From NCBI RefSeq assembly GCF_016735675.1, contig NZ_JAERSG010000001.1:620001-684000 (forward strand): a stretch of DNA of 64,000 nucleotides. Direction: 5' to 3'. Shown piece by piece: positions 63,877 through 64,000 of the stretch. Numbering within the stretch: position 1 is the first letter of the stretch; the number at the start of each line of letters is the position of its first letter. This stretch comes from Nocardioides baculatus. GTDB taxonomy: Bacteria; Actinomycetota; Actinomycetes; Propionibacteriales; Nocardioidaceae. The position numbers and the translations under genes were made by a program. The notes below the pieces were generated by a model. The model had not been told where the DNA came from. It saw only the letters and a program-made list of their open reading frames with translations, and did not search any database.

Positions 63877-64000
63877 TCAGCCCCGGCGCAGCCGCGCCGC
63901 GACGGTGTCGACGAGGCTGGTGACCTCGCGGATCCGGAGGACGCGGGCCCCACCGAGCAGGACCAGGCCGCCGGCCAGCCCGCTCAGGCCGCCGCGGACC
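63877..64000 (-). CDS. murJ: MurJ lipid II flippase, 3' end only
   Basis: The last 40 codons and the stop of a gene that continues beyond the window. The residues (GGLSGLAGGLVLLGGARVL then IREVTSLVDTVAARL) read as a final TM helix and basic tail. The assignment to MurJ (MviN) rests on position next to the pseudokinase and sigM, as in actinobacteria, and on the hydrophobic character. Not independently recognisable from 40 residues. Confidence 0.55.
   Translation of the reverse strand, partial: VRGGLSGLAGGLVLLGGARVLRIREVTSLVDTVAARLRRG

Overview
The window looks like the replication-origin region of a high-GC actinobacterial chromosome. GC-rich third positions, many GTG/TTG starts and a textbook actinobacterial gene order support this. 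The order is murJ / pseudokinase / sigM / trxB / trxA / parB / parA / rsmG / khpB / yidC / yidD / rnpA / rpmH / dnaA / dnaN / gnd / recF / dciA / gyrB / gyrA / DUF3566 / tRNA-Ile / tRNA-Ala, then ppiA / rhomboid / crgA and the pknB-pknA-pbpA-rodA-pstP-fhaB-fhaA cluster with its flanking tRNA-Leu. The gnd gene between dnaN and recF, the tandem crgA and the accessory genes suggest a Propionibacteriales (Nocardioides-like) member; that genus-level guess is inference.

Region by region. 1-17.6 kb is accessory and metabolic: a secreted protein, a quinone-oxidoreductase-like MDR enzyme, an M15 peptidase lipoprotein, a DHA2 exporter with a TetR regulator, an AlkB-rubredoxin fusion alkane hydroxylase with a clear operator/promoter, a secreted phosphodiesterase-like enzyme, polyphosphate glucokinase, a MarR/MMPL divergent pair, malic enzyme, glutathione peroxidase and a PASTA membrane protein. 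17.6-26.6 kb holds tRNA-Leu and a tightly overlapping + strand operon, fhaA-fhaB-pstP-rodA-pbpA-pknA-pknB, which couples Ser/Thr phosphorylation to peptidoglycan growth. 26.6-37.9 kb holds DUF881, a duplicated CrgA, rhomboid, cyclophilin, two lipid-acting enzymes, SURF1, an ECF42/YciI pair, and a tRNA-Ala/DLW-39/tRNA-Ile/DUF3566 group. 37.9-49.6 kb is the replication core: gyrA, gyrB, dciA, recF, gnd, dnaN, the probable oriC, dnaA and rpmH. 49.6-54.7 kb runs rightward through RNA processing, membrane insertion and chromosome segregation (rnpA, yidD, yidC, khpB, rsmG, parA, parB) with three parS sites. 54.7-64 kb holds an acyltransferase, an aminotransferase, a GNAT protein, thioredoxin, a MarR/membrane-protein pair, thioredoxin reductase, an anti-sigma candidate, SigM, a MurJ-linked pseudokinase and the 3' end of murJ.

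No insertion sequence, prophage, CRISPR array or defence island was seen. The most interesting signals are non-coding or architectural: a DnaA-box cluster about 19 kb from dnaA between crgA and the rhomboid gene; parS sites read in frame as V-S-R-E-T; a CrgA with two copies of its domain; nested dyads over the alkB promoter; a dispersed CTCGAGCGGTG inverted repeat; 31-bp tandem repeats before fhaA; a degenerate tRNA-Ala copy; and a pseudokinase separated from MurJ.
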